Source of the DNA: Prochlorococcus sp. AG-347-I04 | Lineage (GTDB): Bacteria; Cyanobacteriota; Cyanobacteriia; PCC-6307; Cyanobiaceae | Assembly (NCBI GenBank): GCA_003281625.1 | Contig: QCBL01000001.1 | Span: 62,001-126,000, forward strand | DNA: 64,000 nt | Reading direction: 5' to 3' | Part shown: positions 60,828-64,000 of the stretch, piece after piece | Layout of the letters: each line of letters starts with the position of its first letter | Numbering within the stretch: the first letter of the stretch is position 1 | Program-made: the position numbers and the translations under genes | Notes under the pieces: model-generated | Told to the model about the DNA's origin: nothing | Seen by the model: only the letters and a program-made list of their open reading frames with translations | Database searches by the model: none

Positions 60828-61079
60828 CTAGTCCTTAAAATTCATTGAGAACATATTGCCAATATAGAGTCTAGTTAATTCCCTATTTTGAAATCCTTTC
60901 TGCATCAAAAATCCTGCAATAGCAGCTTGTATTATCCTGTATTGATCCCAGTTAGGATGCTTCTCAACAAATTCTTTCATAGCCTTTTGAAGATTTTCCT
61001 GAAGTTCACATTTAAAACTTATTACTTCGTCTTTATGATTTAAAACTTTTGAATTTTCAACGTAATCTAACTCTTGCAT
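60828..61079 (-). CDS. DUF2811 protein
   Basis: From ATG 61079 (MQELDYV): VISFKCELQENLQKAMKEFV, HPNWDQYRIIQAAIAGFLMQ and TRLYIGNMF fit cyanobacterial DUF2811. An upstream in-frame start at 61154 would add 25 residues unlike the family. Converges on the EVE gene. Confidence 0.82.
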   Translation of the reverse strand: MQELDYVENSKVLNHKDEVISFKCELQENLQKAMKEFVEKHPNWDQYRIIQAAIAGFLMQKGFQNRELTRLYIGNMFSMNFKD

Positions 61080-61392
61080 TTTGAAAAAAATTTTTTGAAA
61101 TTTAAAACTACAAAATTTAGTTTTCTCCAAAATTAATAAATCGTCAACAAGCATTATTAAGAAACAGTCTCAGGTTATAGAATAATGAGAATCAAGTCAT
61201 AATCACTGAGGTCATGGAAATTAATTTTGTAAATTTAAATATTACTTAAATATAAAGATTTATATAAAATCAGAAGTTTTCCACATGCTTTAGTTCATCA
61301 GATAATTTTAAAAAAAATACTGTGGAAAAGTTGTGAAAAATTTTTTTTGGGAAGGGGAAATATTTTCTAAAATTTCCAATTTTATTTATCTT

Positions 61393-61764
61393 TTAATCCA
61401 TTGATTCCCACATGTTTTTTATTTCATAAAATAAATTTTGTGCTATTGGTATCGGCCAATACATTTCGAAAGATCTAGTTTGCTCTTGACTTTCAAAAAC
61501 AAACCTTAAACTCCATTCATTTTTTTTTCCCTGTAAGTGAATATACCAAGGTAATTGTTCTAATTCTAAAGTAATAGATTCTTCGTCCATTAGTCCATCT
61601 TTGATAACTAATAGTTGTTCATTAATTCTTAAAAGTAAAAGGCAAAGTGAATTGAATTCACTTTTTTGTAACTCGATTGACCAATTGTCTACACCAATCA
61701 AAAAGCAAAATTTGCCTTTTTTTAAATCTTTAAGTAATCTCCATCTTTTTTGGTCTTTTACCAA
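61393..61764 (-). CDS. DUF1818 protein
   Basis: 123 residues. KRWRLLKDLKKGKFCFLIGV then DNWSIELQKSEFNSLC and LRFVFES match DUF1818, a cyanobacteria-only family. Two bases after rpoZ, same strand. Confidence 0.85.
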   Translation of the reverse strand: MVKDQKRWRLLKDLKKGKFCFLIGVDNWSIELQKSEFNSLCLLLLRINEQLLVIKDGLMDEESITLELEQLPWYIHLQGKKNEWSLRFVFESQEQTRSFEMYWPIPIAQNLFYEIKNMWESMD

Positions 61765-61766
61765 AA

Positions 61767-62003
61767 TTAGCCTGGAAGTAAATCTGGTTGATCTTGCTCA
61801 TCACTTAGTTCAATAATTGACCTTTGAACGGGTTTAATAGTTGATTCTTCTAATAAGCCATCAAAATCATCAAAACGTCTTTGTTTAGCTCTGAAAGCAA
61901 TTTTCACTGTAGTTAAATATCTATTAGTTGATTTTCTTATCAAGCTCTCACCTCTCTTTGCAAGATCATTAGAATCAATTCCTGCATTGTTAGATATGTT
62001 CAT
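61767..62003 (-). CDS. rpoZ: RNA polymerase omega subunit
   Basis: 78 residues, the short cyanobacterial form: [40 protein letters not shown] and the terminal [14 protein letters not shown]. Helps assemble RNA polymerase. Divergent from the second Hsp70-like gene. Confidence 0.93.
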   Translation of the reverse strand: MNISNNAGIDSNDLAKRGESLIRKSTNRYLTTVKIAFRAKQRRFDDFDGLLEESTIKPVQRSIIELSDEQDQPDLLPG

Positions 62004-62099
62004 TAAAAAAAATTTTTACTATAAAATGTATTTTACAATTTATTCGACCATTTCAAAACATAAATTACAAAAAGCACTTAATTGATTTAATAATTTCAT

Positions 62100-63668
62100 A
62101 TGGAAGACAGTTTATCTGGAACACTTGCTATAGATTTAGGGAACACTAATACTGTTGTTGCTTTTCAAGATCAAAAAGATATAAATTCTGTTTTAGTTGA
62201 AATACCGAATATTACATCATCTCCGGGAGTTATTCCTTCAGCAGTTTGGTTTGAGGAACCTTCAAAGATTACAAAAATTGGTATTAGTGCTCTAAAGATG
62301 ATGGATAACTCAAATTCTGATTTATTTTTTCATTCAAACTTTAAAAGATTAATTGGAAATTCTATTGAAAAAATTAATCAAAAAAATATTTTAACCCCTA
62401 AAGAATGTGGCGAGAAATTTTTTCAAATTTTGTGGGAAAACATTCCGCACAAGTATAAGATCAAAAGACTTGTTTTAACTGCTCCTATAGATACATATAA
62501 GGGATACAGAGAATGGTTAGTTAACCTTTGCGAGGAAATATCAGTAGATGAAATAGCCCTTGTTGATGAGCCTACTGCGGCAAGTTTAGGAATAAATGTA
62601 CCATTTGGCTCAAAAATTATGACCCTAGATATTGGAGGAAGTACAGTCGACATGAATATAGTCAAAATAGAAGGAGGAGAAGGAAAATCTGGTCCAATAG
62701 CTGAACTATTAAAATTTAAAGGTAATGATGTAAGCTCAATTTCAAAACAAAAAATAAGGTGTGCTGAAATAATTGGAAAAGCAGGTTCAAAAATTGGTGG
62801 GAAAGATATTGATCAATGGATAGTAGATTATTTTATTCCAGGTAATAATTATATTAATAATCTTTCTAAAGCAGAAAAAATAAAATGTAAACTCAGCTCA
62901 TCTGTAATCAAATATGAAAATAAATATCCAATAAAATTATCTACTGAAAAAAATAACGAAAGTGAATTTTATCTTAGTAAAGAAATATTTGAGAAAATAC
63001 TCATTGAAAATAATTTTCTTAATCACCTTAACTCTTTACTAAAAGATTTATTAAATCAAGCAAGAGGTAAATTTTGCACAGTTGAAGACTTAAATGCAAT
63101 AGTTTTGGTTGGTGGAGGAACTCAAATACCGTTGATTAAAGAATGGATAACAAAAAAAATTCCAAAAATTCAAATAAAGTCGCCACCCCCTATTGAATCA
63201 ATAGCTTTGGGAGCTTTAGCAATGACCCCGGGTGCAAAAATTAAAGATATATTAAACAAAGGATTATCTATAAGATTATTTAATAAAAGAGAGCAAAAAC
63301 ACTTTTGGCATCCTATTTTTTGCAAAGGTCAAACATGGCCAACAGAAACGCCCTTTAAATTGATCCTTCAAGCCAGTAAAAAAGATCAGAAAGTATTCGA
63401 AATAATAATTGGAGAGACACAAAAAGAAAGAGCATATGATGTTATTTTTGAAAATGGATTACCAAAGTTATCAGAAATTCAAAATGAAGAAGAAATTATA
63501 AAATGGGATAAAAAACCACTCAAAATAGTATTACAAAATAAATCTAATATTGGAGAAGATACTTTAAAACTTTTTTTTAAAATTACGGAAAATGCTGATT
63601 TATTAGTTAAGTGTTTTGATGTTAAAGATCAATTTTTTGGAGAATATAATTTAGGTAATATCTTCTGA
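62100..63668 (+). CDS. Hsp70-like actin-fold ATPase
   Basis: 522 residues. LAIDLGNTNTVVAFQDQ (phosphate 1), VDEPTAASLGINVPFG, TLDIGGSTVDMNIVKIEG (phosphate 2), IVLVGGGTQIPLIKEWI and SIALGALAM give a complete Hsp70 ATPase domain. The substrate domain is short and diverged, so it is not DnaK itself. Common in cyanobacteria near rpoZ. Distinct from the 50-kb Hsp70. Confidence 0.85.
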   Translation: MEDSLSGTLAIDLGNTNTVVAFQDQKDINSVLVEIPNITSSPGVIPSAVWFEEPSKITKIGISALKMMDNSNSDLFFHSNFKRLIGNSIEKINQKNILTPKECGEKFFQILWENIPHKYKIKRLVLTAPIDTYKGYREWLVNLCEEISVDEIALVDEPTAASLGINVPFGSKIMTLDIGGSTVDMNIVKIEGGEGKSGPIAELLKFKGNDVSSISKQKIRCAEIIGKAGSKIGGKDIDQWIVDYFIPGNNYINNLSKAEKIKCKLSSSVIKYENKYPIKLSTEKNNESEFYLSKEIFEKILIENNFLNHLNSLLKDLLNQARGKFCTVEDLNAIVLVGGGTQIPLIKEWITKKIPKIQIKSPPPIESIALGALAMTPGAKIKDILNKGLSIRLFNKREQKHFWHPIFCKGQTWPTETPFKLILQASKKDQKVFEIIIGETQKERAYDVIFENGLPKLSEIQNEEEIIKWDKKPLKIVLQNKSNIGEDTLKLFFKITENADLLVKCFDVKDQFFGEYNLGNIF

Positions 63669-63675
63669 AAGATAG

Positions 63676-64000
63676 CTATTCAAGAAAAACTCCTTCTTCA
63701 TTATCAACATTATTTAAACGTAAACTAATACTTTCAATTTTGCTAGTAGGCACTTTTTTACCACAAAAATCCGGCTGAATAGGTAATTCCCTATGACCTC
63801 TATCTACCATTACTAATAACATCACTCTTTGAGGTCTGCCCCATGAATATAAAGCATCCATTGCAGCTCTAATTGTTCTACCTGTGTAAATTACATCATC
63901 TATTAAAAGGATTTCTTTTTTCTCAATAGGAATTGGAATATCTGCAGCTTGTATTAAGCGAGTTCCAACTCTATTTTGGTCATCTCTATAAAAAGTTGGA
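63676..64000 (-). CDS. pyrR: PyrR bifunctional regulator/uracil phosphoribosyltransferase (5' end beyond window)
   Basis: The C-terminal 107 residues are visible. PRPP loop ILLIDDVIYTGRTIRAAMD, then PQRVMLLVMVDRGHRELPIQ and PDFCGKKVPTSKIE are PyrR. In Bacillus it attenuates pyr operons; in cyanobacteria it may act only as an enzyme. Confidence 0.93.
   Translation of the reverse strand, partial: PTFYRDDQNRVGTRLIQAADIPIPIEKKEILLIDDVIYTGRTIRAAMDALYSWGRPQRVMLLVMVDRGHRELPIQPDFCGKKVPTSKIESISLRLNNVDNEEGVFLE

Noticed and set aside
62100..63668. Second Hsp70-like gene as part of the chaperone cluster
   Set aside because: It is 8 kb away, beside rpoZ, on the other strand and in a conserved cyanobacterial setting; more likely a separate core gene.

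Overview
The window looks like a piece of a high-light-adapted Prochlorococcus chromosome. It is very AT-rich and gene-dense, with TTG and GTG starts. It carries five short high-light-inducible (hli) genes, plant-type ferredoxin, a PsbN-like protein, two fatty acid desaturases, cyanobacterial DUF families (DUF1818, DUF2811, DUF2214, a DUF4278-like motif) and the short cyanobacterial RpoZ. This assignment rests on gene content and composition; no alignment was run.

Layout. 0-22.7 kb is mostly housekeeping: truB, a SpoIID/LytB-domain protein, rnz, a lumenal pentapeptide protein, petF, prmA, serA, an S4-domain protein, tRNA-Val(GAC), murD, pirin and similar. Mixed in are reduced versions of known enzymes: a photolyase FAD-domain-only protein (11.6-12.7 kb) and a LigA adenylation-domain-only protein (13.0-13.8 kb). 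22.7-34 kb is a field of very small, mostly single-membrane-segment proteins with two desaturases and three hli genes. 34-47 kb holds an LptF/G-like permease, DUF1543 and DoxX proteins, a decayed SnoaL-like pseudogene, a dienelactone hydrolase, a secreted cupin, a DsrE protein, two more hli genes, a PsbN-like protein and several translationally coupled micro-operons of 20-60-residue proteins.

47.2-54.1 kb is one tight minus-strand operon. In transcription order it encodes a DnaB-type ATPase fused to a sigma-70 region-4-like helix-turn-helix, a small GrpE-like protein, an 828-residue Hsp70, a membrane TPR protein with a degenerate J-like N-terminus, and a membrane protein with a doubled S24/S26-peptidase-like fold. 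A second sigma-region-4-like protein is divergently transcribed 58 bases away. This is the best candidate for an undescribed system: a private Hsp70 machine tied to a membrane cochaperone and a peptidase.

54.8-60.4 kb is accessory and repeat-rich. It has a 126-base inverted repeat containing a shared promoter motif, a 135-base direct repeat of the 5' part of the EVE-domain gene flanking about 2.5 kb, a gene built from 105-base tandem repeats, and leader-type elements also present at 41-45 kb. A 33-codon DUF4278-like gene occurs twice (39.2 and 58.9 kb, both minus). Both copies share a near-ideal promoter with a dyad in its spacer and a roughly 100-base leader whose hairpin shows a compensatory base-pair change. 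60.4-64 kb returns to core genes: EVE protein, DUF2811, DUF1818, rpoZ, a second Hsp70-like protein and the 3' part of pyrR.
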